DNA of 51,599 bases from Vibrio halioticoli NBRC 102217 (GCF_000496695.1 NZ_BAUJ01000038.1:1-51599), one strand, 5' to 3'. Numbered from the stretch's first letter, positions 1-9,531 are shown. Numbers and translations are program-made. The notes: generated from the letters alone by a model not told the origin.

Positions 1-94
1 CCTGCATTTTGTTCACTTCTTTCTGTTGTAGGCACTCTTTCTACCTATATACGAAAGCGAGGTTTTTTTCAGGTTGAGAAACTAAAGAATTCTA

Positions 95-181
95 AGGGTG
101 TAGCTCCAATTGGCAGAGCAGCGGATTCAGCTAATCCCTCAAGACAGCGCGTGTTGGGAGTTCGAATCTCTCCACCCTGCC
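95..181 (+). pseudogene. tRNA-Trp-like sequence with disrupted anticodon arm
   Basis: The D arm (GCTC/GAGC, 102-119) and the T arm with GTTCGAATC (158-169) are intact. The 3' half matches E. coli tRNA-Trp as I remember it (GTGTTGGGAGTTCGA, then TCTCTCC). The acceptor stem is only 6 bp (AGGGTG 95-100 with CACCCT 173-178) followed by GCC and then T, so no CCA end is encoded. Where the CCA anticodon should be, the arm is longer and reads GGATTCAGCTAATCC followed by extra bases up to about 150. GGATT/AATCC can form a private hairpin with a 5-base loop. No Trp anticodon in a 7-base loop can be drawn. A run of six T follows directly (182-187). It is probably a decayed or rearranged tRNA at the end of an upstream rRNA/tRNA operon; a non-decoding RNA is possible. 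Confidence 0.6.
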
Positions 182-240
182 TTTTTTGTATCTGTGATTT
201 CTGGCTATCAATCCTGTTTGAAAGCAATATATTTTGGGCA

Positions 241-270
241 ATAAAAAGCCCTCATATAAAGATGAGGGCT
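241..270 (-). terminator. Rho-independent terminator of pssA
   Basis: On the minus strand AGCCCTCAT (270-262), a 6-base loop and ATGAGGGCT (255-247) form a perfect 9-bp hairpin followed by TTTT. It lies 28 bases past the pssA stop codon. Confidence 0.85.
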
Positions 271-297
271 GATAAATGAAAAGGTTGGTAGTAGAGA

Positions 298-1638
298 CTA
301 CAGAAGCTGTTTAAGCACTCTGTCAGCCTTTATACGGGTAACTTTTCGTAATAGCTTTTGCACAGGTTCAGGATAGTGTTCAATCTTCTCTATGTGCTTA
401 TAGCTACCGATACGTTGGGTATCTTTAAGGATGTTCTCAAACTCTTGTTCAAACTGAGTAGTTAGATAACCATTAGGATCTCTAACCAATAGAGCGTTCT
501 CTAAGTCCAGTTTCCAAGCTCTTGGGTTTAAGTTACTTCCAGTAATCAACATGTTCTTCTTGTCGACCCACATGCCTTTCAGGTGGTAGCTGTTTGCTTG
601 GTCTTTCCATAATAGGATGTCTAGCTTACGACATGCGATATTGGCTTCATTCGCTTTTAAGAAGCGACGTAGGTTCATCTCATATAGATAGGGTAGACCC
701 CCAACAGTTTTAAATTCTTCTTCTGGATCGATAAAGAAATCATTGGCTGTTTTATCGCCGACGATAATCGAAATCTTAACACCGCGTCGTAATGCTTTTT
801 TAAGCTCTCTAGCAACACTTTTTGGGAAGTTGAAGTAAGGTGTACAAATTTGAATTTCTTCTTTGGCATCTTTGATCAGTTGTATGATCGCCATATTAAG
901 AAGGTTTCTGCGTTTGCCTACACCAACAATCGGCGTAATAGCGATTTTATCTGCATCGATCTTCGCGCTTTCAAATTGATAGTTTGTTACCGCCAAACTT
1001 GCTCTAAGTTGGCGAATAGCGCCTTTCAATGACTTAGTCGAAGGTCGTTGTTGCTGTGTTAACGAGTTCACTGCAGGATTTTTAACGAGAGCATCTGTAA
1101 TGTATGTAGCCATAGCATCGGCAATTGCTGGACTATAAATCTGATGGTATCGATCAAAGCGATATCGGTCTTGATGATGAAGGTAGATATTATTGATGCT
1201 GGCGCCACTATACAAAATGGTATCGTCGAAGATAAAGCCTTTTAGGTGGAGTACACCAAACACTTCTTTTCCTCGAACAGGTACACCATATACAGGTACA
1301 ACATGTGAATGGGACTCAGCCATTCTGGTGTACATAGCGGCATTACCATCTGATGATTCTGCACCAATTAAACCGCGCTGGGCTCGATGCCAATCAACAC
1401 AGATTTGGATATCTAAACCAGGATTAGCTTGCTTTGCTTTGTAGATCTCACCAAAGACCTCTCGCCCAGCTTCATCGTCCTCAAGATATAAGGCTGCGAT
1501 GTAGATACGCTTTTTGGCTGTTTTAATAAGCTCTAGTAGCTGTGCTTTGAACTCTTTTGCCGAATAAAGTGTTCTAAAGTCTTTTGGATCAACGGGAACT
1601 GCTTTTAGTCCATCGATGATATTCTTAGCTAAAACCAT
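298..1638 (-). CDS. pssA: CDP-diacylglycerol--serine O-phosphatidyltransferase
   Basis: This is phosphatidylserine synthase of the phospholipase D superfamily. It makes phosphatidylserine from CDP-diacylglycerol and L-serine, the committed step towards phosphatidylethanolamine, at the inner face of the inner membrane. At 446 residues it is close to E. coli PssA (451). Both HKD motifs are present: HLKGFIFDD at residues 131-139 followed by YSGASINN, and HLKGMWVD at 352-359 followed by TGSNLNPRAWKLD. The first motif is nearly identical to the E. coli enzyme, which separates it from cardiolipin synthases. There are no transmembrane helices, as expected for this peripheral enzyme. It is transcribed alone with its own terminator; the GNAT gene 103 bases upstream lies in the same direction. 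Confidence 0.95.
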   Translation of the reverse strand: MVLAKNIIDGLKAVPVDPKDFRTLYSAKEFKAQLLELIKTAKKRIYIAALYLEDDEAGREVFGEIYKAKQANPGLDIQICVDWHRAQRGLIGAESSDGNAAMYTRMAESHSHVVPVYGVPVRGKEVFGVLHLKGFIFDDTILYSGASINNIYLHHQDRYRFDRYHQIYSPAIADAMATYITDALVKNPAVNSLTQQQRPSTKSLKGAIRQLRASLAVTNYQFESAKIDADKIAITPIVGVGKRRNLLNMAIIQLIKDAKEEIQICTPYFNFPKSVARELKKALRRGVKISIIVGDKTANDFFIDPEEEFKTVGGLPYLYEMNLRRFLKANEANIACRKLDILLWKDQANSYHLKGMWVDKKNMLITGSNLNPRAWKLDLENALLVRDPNGYLTTQFEQEFENILKDTQRIGSYKHIEKIEHYPEPVQKLLRKVTRIKADRVLKQLL

Positions 1639-1741
1639 TATGAGTATTAGGTCCTATAAAGGGCTGATCTAGCCAACCATTTTATCAAATTTGAAGCTTG
1701 ACTGCCTAGATGAATTGATAAAACAATTACCAATAAAGCAC

Positions 1742-2167
1742 TTATCCGCAATATTGCATGATAATTAGTGGTTTTCCTGCCTGAGTGTAGCGCAAATATA
1801 GCTTTTGTAAGGTTGAAGGTAGCACTTCGAGTTCAATGCATCTAAAACCATGCGCACCATACATTGCTTGCAAATGTTGATAAGCAAAACAGTATACGCT
1901 GTCATTAAGGATATCGGTTTTACAGTGTTGTAACAGACGTGATGCAATGCCTTGCTGTCTTGCTTCAGGTATGACCATCATTCCGGTGAGCAACTGCCAT
2001 TTATCGATAGTTCTAAATCTCACGACTCCCACAATACTAGAATTGATTTCAGCCACGAGAATTTGCTCTCCAGCTTTGATCTTGGTGGAAGGGTAATGGG
2101 ACTTATAGAGCTTCTTTAAGATAGGGAGTCGTATAGGCTCCAAATGTTTGATGGTAAGACTGTTCAT
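1742..2167 (-). CDS. GNAT-family N-acetyltransferase
   Basis: A small (141-residue) single-domain acetyltransferase of the GNAT fold. The acetyl-CoA-binding motif A is visible as PEARQQGIASRLLQHC, with the Q-x-x-G-x-A/G signature around residues 89-101, preceded by a strand LLTGMMVIPE. A tyrosine and glycine pair (MYGAHGF) follows in the position of motif B. The substrate cannot be read from the sequence; members act on amino acids, antibiotics, polyamines or proteins. It is divergently transcribed from murB across a 97-base gap and may share a transcript with pssA downstream. The start ATG was chosen because only a short upstream region separates it from murB. Confidence 0.85.
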   Translation of the reverse strand: MNSLTIKHLEPIRLPILKKLYKSHYPSTKIKAGEQILVAEINSSIVGVVRFRTIDKWQLLTGMMVIPEARQQGIASRLLQHCKTDILNDSVYCFAYQHLQAMYGAHGFRCIELEVLPSTLQKLYLRYTQAGKPLIIMQYCG

Positions 2168-2264
2168 TAATTAACTGCGCAAAGGACCTTGTTCCAGTAT
2201 TATAAAGGTAAGCGGTCAATATTACCCTTTAGAAACCCTAATTGGGAATGGAACAATTAACACT

Positions 2265-3326
2265 ATGATGCACGTTACCCCTCAAGCTGAACTGTCTTCC
2301 TATCATACCTTTTCAATTAAAGCCCACTGTGACTTTCTTGTAGAAGCAACTTCGCTAGACGATCTTATCCAAATATACACTCACTCAGAATGGAAGAACT
2401 TGCCTAAGTTACCTCTTGGTACGGGCAGCAATATGCTATTTACCGAACATTTCGCCGGTGTAGCTATTCTAAATCGATTGAAGGGCAGAGAGATAAAAGA
2501 GGATGAGCAACATTTTCTACTGGAAGTTGCTGCAGGCGAAGACTGGCCAAGCTTAGTGGAGTGGGCTGTTGATAAAGGTATGTTTGGTTTAGAGAATCTC
2601 GCCTTGATCCCAGGATGTGCAGGAACAGCCCCTATTCAAAATATTGGCGCTTATGGTATTGAGTTTAAAGATGTTTGTGATTTTGTTGAATATCTTGATT
2701 TAGAGTCATTAACCCTAAAACGCTTATCTTGTAATGAGTGTTACTTTGCTTATCGAGACTCTATCTTTAAACAGCAGTTATCTGGCAAGGCGTTGATCAC
2801 TAAGGTAGGGCTTAAGCTCTCTAAAGTATGGACACCAAAAACCGCCTATGGCGCTCTACAGCAACTCATAGAAGGTGAGCCTTCTGCAAGAAAGATCTTT
2901 GACGCAGTTTGCCAAGTTCGTCGCTCTAAGCTCCCTGACCCTAAGGTTATGGGTAATGCGGGGAGCTTTTTCAAAAACCCGGTTATTCCGACTGCACAGT
3001 TTACCGAACTGCAGAAGCGCTATCCTAATATCGTAGGTTATCCAGCAGGAGAGCAAATGAAGGTCGCTGCAGGTTGGCTCATCGATAATGCAGGATTGAA
3101 GGGTTATACCCATGGCGGGGCACGTGTGCATGCTCAGCAAGCTTTAGTCATCGTTAATTTCAATCAGGCAGTCGCGACGGATGTGTTGGCGGTAGCGTGG
3201 CATGTAAGAGAAACCATTCTGCAGAAATACCAAATTGAGTTAGAACACGAAGTACGCTTTATGGGAAGTAAGCAAGAAACCAACTTAGTTAGCCTATTTC
3301 AAGGTGCAAGCAATGAAAGACTTTAG
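2265..3326 (+). CDS. murB: UDP-N-acetylmuramate dehydrogenase MurB
   Basis: This cytoplasmic FAD enzyme reduces UDP-GlcNAc-enolpyruvate to UDP-MurNAc with NADPH, the second committed step of peptidoglycan synthesis. It is 353 residues long, the size of the type I (E. coli-like, 342-residue) enzymes. The FAD-binding segment LPLGTGSNMLF, the ALIPGCAGTAPIQNIGAYG stretch and the catalytic serine in GNAGSFFKNP are present. Two ATG codons stand in tandem at the start (2265 and 2268), and either could be used. The 3' end overlaps birA by 14 bases. The murB-birA pair upstream of a coaA-tRNA-tuf segment is conserved in enterobacteria and vibrios. Confidence 0.97.
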   Translation: MMHVTPQAELSSYHTFSIKAHCDFLVEATSLDDLIQIYTHSEWKNLPKLPLGTGSNMLFTEHFAGVAILNRLKGREIKEDEQHFLLEVAAGEDWPSLVEWAVDKGMFGLENLALIPGCAGTAPIQNIGAYGIEFKDVCDFVEYLDLESLTLKRLSCNECYFAYRDSIFKQQLSGKALITKVGLKLSKVWTPKTAYGALQQLIEGEPSARKIFDAVCQVRRSKLPDPKVMGNAGSFFKNPVIPTAQFTELQKRYPNIVGYPAGEQMKVAAGWLIDNAGLKGYTHGGARVHAQQALVIVNFNQAVATDVLAVAWHVRETILQKYQIELEHEVRFMGSKQETNLVSLFQGASNERL

Positions 3327-4272
3327 CTTTAAACTCAAGCTAATCGATGAGCTGAGTTCCGGTATGTTCCTCTCTGGTGAACAATTGGGTGAGAAGTTTG
3401 GTGTATCAAGAGCGGCGATAGCGCGACATATAAAAGCCATTCAAGATTTAGGTATTGATGTATATAGCGTGAAAGGTAAAGGCTATCGATTGGAGCAGCC
3501 TCTAGATTTACTCGATCAACAAGCATTACAGCATCGGCTAAGTTCGCCTATTGAGGTGATCTCGGTCATTGATTCCACTAATCAACGCATGTTGGGTCAA
3601 GCAGATCTACAGTCGGGCAGTGTATGTGTTGCAGAATATCAAACGCAGGGGCGCGGGCGCAGAGGACGTGAATGGGTTTCTCCGTTTGGCTCTAATATCT
3701 ATTACTCAATGTATTGGCGTCTTGAAGCCGGTTTACCCGCCGCTATGGGTATCAGTTTAGTGATTGGATTGGCTTTGGTGGATGCTCTAGAGCAATTGGG
3801 TATCGATGGTCTAAAGCTAAAGTGGCCAAATGATGTGTATCACAACAATAAAAAATTAGCAGGGATTCTCGTTGAACTGTCAGGGCAGGCAGGAGATGCG
3901 GCAAACTTAGTGATTGGTATTGGCTTGAATGTGTCTATGCCTGAGCATGTCCAAGGTATCGATCAACCTTGGACTAGCCTTAAAGAAATCTCAACCACAC
4001 AGCCGATTGCGCGTAATGACATTGTAGTCACCATGACTGAGACTTTACGTAATGCTATTTCTATCTATGAGCAAAAAGGATTGAAGCCCTTTTTAAGTCA
4101 GTGGAATCGCTATGATAATTTCCTAGACCAACCTATTAAGTTACTTATGGGCAATAGGCAGGTCATTGGAGTATGTAAAGGAATTAACGAACAAGGCGCT
4201 TTGTTACTCGATACAGGTACTGATATCGAATCCTTTATTGGTGGCGAAATATCAGTAAGATCAGCTTCTTAG
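3313..4272 (+). CDS. birA: Biotin operon repressor / biotin--[acetyl-CoA carboxylase] ligase
   Basis: A bifunctional protein. It activates biotin to biotinyl-5'-AMP and loads it onto the AccB subunit of acetyl-CoA carboxylase, and as the biotinyl-AMP dimer it represses the bio operon. It is 319 residues from the ATG at 3313, which gives an N terminus ([14 protein letters not shown]) aligned with E. coli BirA. A GTG at 3304 would add three residues. The N-terminal winged helix is visible ([16 protein letters not shown]). The adenylate loop GRGRRGREW and the catalytic-domain motif KWPNDVY are intact, so both functions look preserved. It starts inside the murB 3' end, and its stop overlaps the convergent coaA stop by 12 bases. 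Confidence 0.96.
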   Translation: MKDFSFKLKLIDELSSGMFLSGEQLGEKFGVSRAAIARHIKAIQDLGIDVYSVKGKGYRLEQPLDLLDQQALQHRLSSPIEVISVIDSTNQRMLGQADLQSGSVCVAEYQTQGRGRRGREWVSPFGSNIYYSMYWRLEAGLPAAMGISLVIGLALVDALEQLGIDGLKLKWPNDVYHNNKKLAGILVELSGQAGDAANLVIGIGLNVSMPEHVQGIDQPWTSLKEISTTQPIARNDIVVTMTETLRNAISIYEQKGLKPFLSQWNRYDNFLDQPIKLLMGNRQVIGVCKGINEQGALLLDTGTDIESFIGGEISVRSAS

Positions 4273-5184
4273 AAGAATTTGATTCACTTTGTGATCGAGC
4301 GCTTTTTTCAGAATAAGGTTCGCTCTCATTTTGGTTGGCAATATGTTTGCAATGAGGTTTTTACCATTAATCTCGCACCAAATAGAGTGAGCCTTAGCCA
4401 CCGCTTCTTCTTTGGTGAGTTTAGTGTAATGACCAAAGTAAGAGTTAGTCTCTTTAAACGCCCCATAACGGAACTTGAGAAAGCGATTAATATACCACTC
4501 TTCAATTAATGAACTATCCGCGTCGACATAAATAGAAAAGTCGAGAAAGTCTGACACAAACACTCGATGTGACTGATCAGGATAATCCATTCCCGACTGC
4601 AGTACGTTTAAACCCTCTAAAATGAGAATGTCAGGTCTATCTACTACTTCAACTTCATCGGTAATATCGTAAGTAAGATGAGAGTATATCGGCGCTTTAA
4701 CCTTCGCTTTTCCGGCTTTTACGTCAGAAACAAAATCAACTAGGCGCTGGATATCATAGGATTCAGGAAATCCCTTGCGATCCATAATGCCTTTCTCTTG
4801 CAAAACTTTATTTGGATATAAAAAACCATCCGTCGTAATCAACGCCACTTTCGGATGATCGCCCCAACGAGAGAGTAGGGCTTGCATAACACGCGCCGTG
4901 GTACTTTTGCCCACAGCAACACTACCGGCAATGCCTACAATAAATGGGTTATGACTATCCTCTCGATGCAGAAAAGTATCTAACACCCTTTGGCGCCGCT
5001 GTTGTGAGCCAGCATGGAGGTTAATTAATCGAGATAAAGGAAGGTAGATCTCTTCCACTTCAGTCGTATCAAGGTTCTCATTGATACCACGTAGCTCTTC
5101 GATATCAGAATCATTTAACACCATAGGTACAGAAGCTTTTAGCTTAGACCATTGCTGTCGATTGAATTTCATATGTGGAGTCAT
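4261..5184 (-). CDS. coaA: Pantothenate kinase (type I)
   Basis: It phosphorylates pantothenate to 4'-phosphopantothenate, the regulated first step of coenzyme A synthesis. The protein is 307 residues from the ATG at 5184, with a good ribosome-binding site (AAGGAAGG) just upstream. A longer open frame reaches 5379, but its extra 65 residues have no counterpart in E. coli CoaA (316 residues). The P-loop [12 protein letters not shown], the TTDGF segment, FPESYD and the [14 protein letters not shown] block are essentially identical to the E. coli enzyme. The gene is convergent with birA, and the two stop regions overlap by 12 bases. Confidence 0.96.
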   Translation of the reverse strand: MTPHMKFNRQQWSKLKASVPMVLNDSDIEELRGINENLDTTEVEEIYLPLSRLINLHAGSQQRRQRVLDTFLHREDSHNPFIVGIAGSVAVGKSTTARVMQALLSRWGDHPKVALITTDGFLYPNKVLQEKGIMDRKGFPESYDIQRLVDFVSDVKAGKAKVKAPIYSHLTYDITDEVEVVDRPDILILEGLNVLQSGMDYPDQSHRVFVSDFLDFSIYVDADSSLIEEWYINRFLKFRYGAFKETNSYFGHYTKLTKEEAVAKAHSIWCEINGKNLIANILPTKMRANLILKKALDHKVNQILLRS

Positions 5185-5341
5185 CGGGATCCTTCCTTTT
5201 GTGCGTCGCATCAACATACATGAAGAGATAAATATTTCAATTGTGACGAGGAAAAGGAGTGATGATTTAGCGGAAACATGATGAAAAATCAGTCTTGGCT
5301 CAATGTAAAAGCAAAAAGTATCATATTTTTGCATTTTCTTA

Positions 5342-5370
5342 TTGCAAGGTTCGAAATCATCCCATAGAAT
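5342..5370 (+). promoter_or_regulatory. Stable-RNA promoter of the tRNA-tuf operon
   Basis: TTGCAA (5342-5347), a 17-base spacer and TAGAAT (5365-5370), then a GC-rich discriminator GCGCTCC, 15 bases before the first tRNA. AT-rich DNA upstream (about 5300-5340) resembles an UP element. The GC-rich discriminator is the hallmark of promoters inhibited by ppGpp. Confidence 0.8.
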
Positions 5371-5385
5371 GCGCTCCACTTATGT

Positions 5386-5461
<76 letters not shown>

Positions 5462-5484
5462 CTTTCTTTATGAAAGCAAAATTT

Positions 5485-5569
5485 GGTGGGGTTCCCGAGT
5501 GGCCAAAGGGATCAGACTGTAAATCTGACGGCACTGCCTTCGATGGTTCGAATCCATCTCCCACCACCA
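5485..5569 (+). tRNA. tRNA-Tyr (GTA)
   Basis: 85 bases with a long variable arm, as expected for class II tRNA-Tyr. The anticodon loop is CTGTAAA with GTA at 5519-5521. The acceptor strand GGTGGGG pairs with CCCACC and an encoded CCA ends it. Confidence 0.97.
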
Positions 5570-5604
5570 TTTTCTTAAGGAAATAGCTCACAGAGTTACG
5601 TGTT

Positions 5605-5679
<75 letters not shown>

Positions 5680-5691
5680 ACCTATTCGTGT

Positions 5692-5767
5692 GCTGATATA
5701 GCTCAGTTGGTAGAGCGCACCCTTGGTAAGGGTGAGGTCGGCGGTTCAAATCCGCCTATCAGCACCA
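5692..5767 (+). tRNA. tRNA-Thr (GGT)
   Basis: 76 bases. The acceptor GCTGATA pairs with TATCAGC, the anticodon GGT is at 5725-5727, and the CCA end is encoded. It is the last tRNA before tuf (104-base spacer with no terminator), so tuf mRNA is probably processed from the same primary transcript. Confidence 0.97.
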
Positions 5768-5871
5768 GCTCTCAAGCAATTATTTCCTTTTGATATATAC
5801 TTTACATCCAATTTATTTGGTTGCGTGGTCTACAAAGCCACTTTATAAACCGTACCTAGAGGAACACGCTC

Positions 5872-7056
5872 GTGTCTAAAGAAAAATTTGAACGTACGAA
5901 ACCGCACGTAAACGTTGGTACTATCGGCCACGTTGACCACGGTAAAACAACTCTAACTGCTGCTATCTGTACTACTTTGTCAAAAGTATACGGTGGTGAA
6001 GCTAAAGATTTCGCATCTATCGATAACGCTCCTGAAGAGCGTGAGCGCGGTATCACAATCGCTACTTCTCACGTAGAGTACGATACTCCTGAACGTCACT
6101 ACGCACACGTAGACTGTCCTGGACACGCCGATTATGTTAAAAACATGATCACTGGTGCTGCTCAAATGGACGGCGGTATCCTAGTTGTTGCTGCTACAGA
6201 TGGCCCTATGCCACAAACTCGTGAGCACATCCTACTTGGTCGTCAGGTTGGTATCCCTTACATCATCGTATTCATGAACAAATGTGACATGGTTGATGAC
6301 GAAGAGCTACTTGAACTAGTAGAAATGGAAGTTCGTGAACTTCTTTCTGAGTACGAATACCCAGGAGATGATCTTCCAGTAATCCAAGGTTCTGCACTTG
6401 GCGCACTAAACGGCGAGAAGCAGTGGGAAGACAAGATCGTTGAGCTTGCAGAAGCACTAGATTCTTACATCCCACTTCCAGAGCGTGCTGTTGACCAACC
6501 GTTCCTACTACCAATTGAAGATGTATTCTCAATTCAAGGTCGTGGTACTGTTGTTACTGGTCGTATCGAGCGCGGTATCCTACGCGTAGGTGACGAAGTA
6601 GAAATCGTTGGTATCAAAGAAACGACTCTTACTACTTGTACTGGTGTTGAAATGTTCCGTAAACTGCTTGACGAAGGTCGTGCTGGTGAGAACGTTGGTG
6701 CACTACTACGTGGTACTAAGCGTGATGACGTTGAACGTGGCCAAGTACTTGCTGCTAAAGGTTCTATCAACCCACACACTAAATTTGAGTCAGAAGTATA
6801 CGTTCTTTCTAAAGATGAAGGCGGCCGTCATACTCCTTTCTTCAAAGGTTACCGTCCACAGTTCTACTTCCGTACAACTGACGTAACAGGCGACATCACT
6901 CTACCTGAAGGCGTAGAAATGGTAATGCCAGGTGACAACGTTCAAATGACTGTTGAGCTAATCGCTCCAATCGCAATGGACGAAGGTCTACGTTTCGCAA
7001 TCCGCGAAGGTGGCCGTACCGTTGGTGCTGGTGTTGTTGCTAAGATTTTCGATTAA
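5872..7056 (+). CDS. tuf: Translation elongation factor Tu
   Basis: EF-Tu delivers aminoacyl-tRNA to the ribosomal A site as a GTP ternary complex. It is 394 residues, the full usual length, and starts at GTG, as E. coli tufA and tufB do. The G1 motif GHVDHGKT lies near residues 19-26, switch I includes ERERGITI, G3 is DCPGHADY, and G4 is MNKCDMVDD (NKCD). Domains 2 and 3 are complete to the AKIFD end. Position downstream of the Thr-Tyr-Gly-Thr tRNAs corresponds to tufB of E. coli. A second tuf copy probably exists in the str operon elsewhere. A strong terminator follows directly. Confidence 0.98.
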   Translation: MSKEKFERTKPHVNVGTIGHVDHGKTTLTAAICTTLSKVYGGEAKDFASIDNAPEERERGITIATSHVEYDTPERHYAHVDCPGHADYVKNMITGAAQMDGGILVVAATDGPMPQTREHILLGRQVGIPYIIVFMNKCDMVDDEELLELVEMEVRELLSEYEYPGDDLPVIQGSALGALNGEKQWEDKIVELAEALDSYIPLPERAVDQPFLLPIEDVFSIQGRGTVVTGRIERGILRVGDEVEIVGIKETTLTTCTGVEMFRKLLDEGRAGENVGALLRGTKRDDVERGQVLAAKGSINPHTKFESEVYVLSKDEGGRHTPFFKGYRPQFYFRTTDVTGDITLPEGVEMVMPGDNVQMTVELIAPIAMDEGLRFAIREGGRTVGAGVVAKIFD

Positions 7057-7075
7057 TAATTGACGAAATCTAAAC

Positions 7076-7102
7076 AAAAGGGCATCATTTGATGCCCTTT
7101 TT
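7076..7102 (+). terminator. Rho-independent terminator of tuf
   Basis: AAAAGGGCATC (7076-7086), a 4-base loop and GATGCCC running into TTTTT (7091-7102). It lies about 20 bases after the tuf stop. Confidence 0.92.
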
Positions 7103-7312
7103 CTGCGCTATTGTTTATGATGGGAAGGTAAATTGCTTTTATTGTCATTAAACAAGCGAAGAATTTTAAGAATTTTGATTTCTATTGTGGGTTTTATAGC
7201 CTGTATTAGAAAGAAAGTTCTAAAGGAATGTGCTGATTTACAGCATTAATGAATAGGCCCTGCAACAGCGGGGTTATTGTCGTCTATAGTAAGACTTGTC
7301 ACAGGTTAGTTT

Positions 7313-7690
7313 ATGAAAGCAAATGCAGAAACTCCTGATAGCTCAAGTGCAGCAGACATCTTCAAGTGGATTGTCGTTTTTGCTCTGCTAGCCGCTGCTG
7401 TTGTAGGTAATCATCTATATGGTGAAATGTCTGTAGTGATTCGCGCTGCGAGTGTTGTTGCATTAATTGCAATCGCTCTTGGTGTGGCAGCTACGACCAC
7501 CAAAGGTAAAACAGCGATCGTCTTTGCTCGCGAATCTCGTATGGAGATCCGCAAGGTTGTTTGGCCAACTCGCCAAGAAACTATGCAAACGACTTTGATC
7601 GTATTGGCTGTAAGTATTGTTACGGCTCTAGCGCTTTGGGGCATTGACGGAATTATGGTTCGTCTTGTTTCTCTAGCGACTGGAGTGTGA
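7313..7690 (+). CDS. secE: Preprotein translocase subunit SecE
   Basis: An essential subunit of the SecYEG channel that clamps SecY in the inner membrane. It has 125 residues (E. coli 127), with three transmembrane segments as in enterobacterial SecE: about residues 18-36, 42-60 and 92-112. The conserved amphipathic segment and C-terminal helix read EIRKVVWPTRQET followed by a hydrophobic stretch. It is followed by nusG after 11 bases, the universal secE-nusG pair. The 210-base gap after the tuf terminator holds small hairpins (TGCTG/CAGCA at 7231-7245, CCCTGC/GCGGGG near 7258-7273) and presumably the secE promoter, which I could not place with confidence. Confidence 0.97.
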   Translation: MKANAETPDSSSAADIFKWIVVFALLAAAVVGNHLYGEMSVVIRAASVVALIAIALGVAATTTKGKTAIVFARESRMEIRKVVWPTRQETMQTTLIVLAVSIVTALALWGIDGIMVRLVSLATGV

Positions 7691-7701
7691 GGGTTTAATT
7701 C

Positions 7702-8250
7702 ATGAGTGAAGCACCAAAGAAACGTTGGTATGTGGTTCAGGCTTTTTCTGGTTTTGAAGGTCGCGTAGCTACTTCCCTTCGTGAACATATCCGAATGCAT
7801 GATATGGAAGACTTTTTTGGCGATGTACTAGTTCCAACTGAAGAAGTTGTCGAAATGCGTGCAGGTCAACGTCGTAAAAGCGAACGTAAATTCTTCCCAG
7901 GCTATGTGCTTGTTCAAATGATCATGAACGATGAATCATGGCACCTTGTGCGTAGCGTTCCACGCGTTATGGGCTTTATTGGTGGCACTTCAGATAAACC
8001 TGCACCTATCACTGACAAAGAAGCTGACGCTATCTTGAATCGTCTTGAGAAAGCTAGCGAAGCTCCTCGTCCTCGTACTATGTACGAAGCGGGTGAGGTT
8101 GTTCGTGTTAATGACGGTCCTTTTGCTGACTTCAACGGTACTGTTGAAGAAGTAGATTATGAGAAGAGTCGCCTAAAAGTGTCGGTATCGATTTTCGGTC
8201 GTGCGACACCAGTAGAACTCGAATTTGGTCAAGTTGAAAAAGTTGACTAA
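7702..8250 (+). CDS. nusG: Transcription termination/antitermination factor NusG
   Basis: NusG binds RNA polymerase through its N-terminal domain. Through its C-terminal KOW domain it contacts Rho or ribosomal protein S10, coupling transcription with Rho termination or translation. It has 182 residues (E. coli 181). The N-terminal NGN domain begins [12 protein letters not shown] and contains [12 protein letters not shown]. The KOW domain has [17 protein letters not shown] and ends with [16 protein letters not shown]. No insertion or RfaH-like change is seen. It is cotranscribed with secE. The next genes (rplK-rplA) have their own promoter 18 bases after the nusG stop. Confidence 0.97.
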   Translation: MSEAPKKRWYVVQAFSGFEGRVATSLREHIRMHDMEDFFGDVLVPTEEVVEMRAGQRRKSERKFFPGYVLVQMIMNDESWHLVRSVPRVMGFIGGTSDKPAPITDKEADAILNRLEKASEAPRPRTMYEAGEVVRVNDGPFADFNGTVEEVDYEKSRLKVSVSIFGRATPVELEFGQVEKVD

Positions 8251-8267
8251 AAAATAGGCTTTAGGGC

Positions 8268-8305
8268 TTGTTTGAGGCGTGAATTGTATCTATAATTCGC
8301 GCCTC
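8268..8305 (+). promoter_or_regulatory. rplK promoter inside an inverted repeat
   Basis: TTGTTT (8268-8273), a 17-base spacer and TATAAT (8291-8296), followed by TCGCGCCTC. An inverted repeat surrounds the -10 box: GAGGCGTGAATT (8274-8285) against AATTCGCGCCTC (8294-8305), one mismatch. The GC-rich discriminator fits stringent control. The repeat followed by a T-rich stretch might also weakly terminate nusG transcripts. Confidence 0.75.
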
Positions 8306-8343
8306 TTTACTTCTTTATGTGAAGTAAGGCGTTTTAATACAAC

Positions 8344-8375
8344 GGGGAGCTGGCCGTATGGCAGCGTTACCACCC
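8344..8375 (+). promoter_or_regulatory. Putative L1-binding leader of rplK-rplA
   Basis: GGGG, a stem-loop GCTgGCC-gtat-GGCAGC, and a GTTACCACCC segment that can pair back to the leading Gs lie 17-48 bases before the rplK start. In E. coli a similar leader mimics the 23S rRNA L1 site, and L1 represses translation of L11-L1. The position and shape fit; binding is inferred. Confidence 0.55.
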
Positions 8376-8391
8376 AAAATTAGGAAATATC

Positions 8392-8820
8392 ATGGCTAAG
8401 AAAGTTGAAGCTTATATCAAACTGCAAGTTGCAGCAGGTATGGCGAACCCGTCGCCACCAGTTGGTCCTGCTCTAGGTCAACACGGTGTGAACATCATGG
8501 AATTCTGTAAAGCGTTTAACGCAAAAACAGAATCTGTTGAGAAAGGTCTACCAATCCCAGTTGTTATCTCTGTATACAACGACCGTTCTTTCACGTTCGA
8601 AACTAAGACTCCACCTGCAGCAGTTCTTCTGCTTAAAGCAGCTGGCATCAAGTCTGGTTCTGGTCGTCCGAACACTGAGAAAGTTGGTACTGTAACTGAC
8701 GCTCAAGTTCAAGAGATTGCAGAAACTAAAGCTGCAGACATGACTGGCGCTGACATCGAAGCGATGAAGCGTTCTATCGCGGGTACTGCTCGTTCAATGG
8801 GCCTAGTGGTAGAGGGTTAA
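8392..8820 (+). CDS. rplK: 50S ribosomal protein L11
   Basis: L11 forms the stalk base and GTPase-associated centre with 23S rRNA, and is needed for RelA activation by deacylated tRNA. It has 142 residues, the same as E. coli. The N-terminal domain has the proline-rich [20 protein letters not shown] helix and linker, and the RNA-binding C-terminal domain ends in [12 protein letters not shown]. It starts at ATG 8392 after a GGAAA-containing leader. rplA begins 4 bases after its stop, so the two are translationally coupled. Confidence 0.98.
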   Translation: MAKKVEAYIKLQVAAGMANPSPPVGPALGQHGVNIMEFCKAFNAKTESVEKGLPIPVVISVYNDRSFTFETKTPPAAVLLLKAAGIKSGSGRPNTEKVGTVTDAQVQEIAETKAADMTGADIEAMKRSIAGTARSMGLVVEG

Positions 8821-8824
8821 GACA

Positions 8825-9529
8825 ATGGCAAAACTTACTAAGCGTATGCGCGTTATTCGCGAAAAAGTTGACGTTACTAAAGAGTACGAAATCAACGAAG
8901 CAGTTGCACTTCTTAAAGAACTAGCAACAGCTAAATTCAATGAAAGTGTTGACGTTGCTGTTAACCTTGGCATTGACGCTCGTAAATCAGACCAAAACGT
9001 ACGTGGTGCAACTGTACTACCTCACGGTACTGGTCGTGAAATTCGCGTTGCTGTGTTCACTCAAGGTGCAAACGCAGAAGCAGCGAAAGAAGCTGGTGCT
9101 GACATCGTTGGTATGGAAGACCTAGCTGAACAAGTTAAGAAAGGCGTAATGGACTTTGACGTTGTTGTTGCTTCTCCAGATGCAATGCGCGTTGTTGGTC
9201 AACTAGGTACTATCCTAGGTCCACGCGGTCTTATGCCAAACCCTAAAGTTGGTACTGTAACTCCTAACGTTGCTCAAGCGGTTAAGAACGCTAAAGCAGG
9301 TCAGGTTCGTTACCGTAACGACAAAAACGGCATCATCCACACTACTATCGGTAAAGCATCTTTCGAAGCATCTGAGCTTCAAGAGAACTTAGAAGCACTT
9401 CTAATTGCTCTTAAGAAAGCTAAGCCGTCTTCAGCGAAGGGTGCCTTCCTGAAGAAAATTAGCATCTCTACTACAATGGGTGCTGGTGTTGCTGTTGATC
9501 AGGCTAGCCTGAACACTCAAGCAAGCTAA
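8825..9529 (+). CDS. rplA: 50S ribosomal protein L1
   Basis: L1 is the mobile stalk protein that guides deacylated tRNA out of the E site. It is also the translational repressor of its own operon through the rplK leader. It has 234 residues (E. coli 234). The signature block [19 protein letters not shown] is intact at about residues 127-145, as is the N-terminal [15 protein letters not shown]. It is the second gene of the rplK-rplA unit. The rplJ promoter begins within a few bases of its stop codon. Confidence 0.98.
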   Translation: MAKLTKRMRVIREKVDVTKEYEINEAVALLKELATAKFNESVDVAVNLGIDARKSDQNVRGATVLPHGTGREIRVAVFTQGANAEAAKEAGADIVGMEDLAEQVKKGVMDFDVVVASPDAMRVVGQLGTILGPRGLMPNPKVGTVTPNVAQAVKNAKAGQVRYRNDKNGIIHTTIGKASFEASELQENLEALLIALKKAKPSSAKGAFLKKISISTTMGAGVAVDQASLNTQAS

Positions 9530-9531
9530 TC

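Noticed and set aside
5185..5379. A 65-residue N-terminal extension of CoaA
   Set aside because: The extension lacks any counterpart in E. coli CoaA and covers the tRNA promoter. ATG 5184 has a strong ribosome-binding site.
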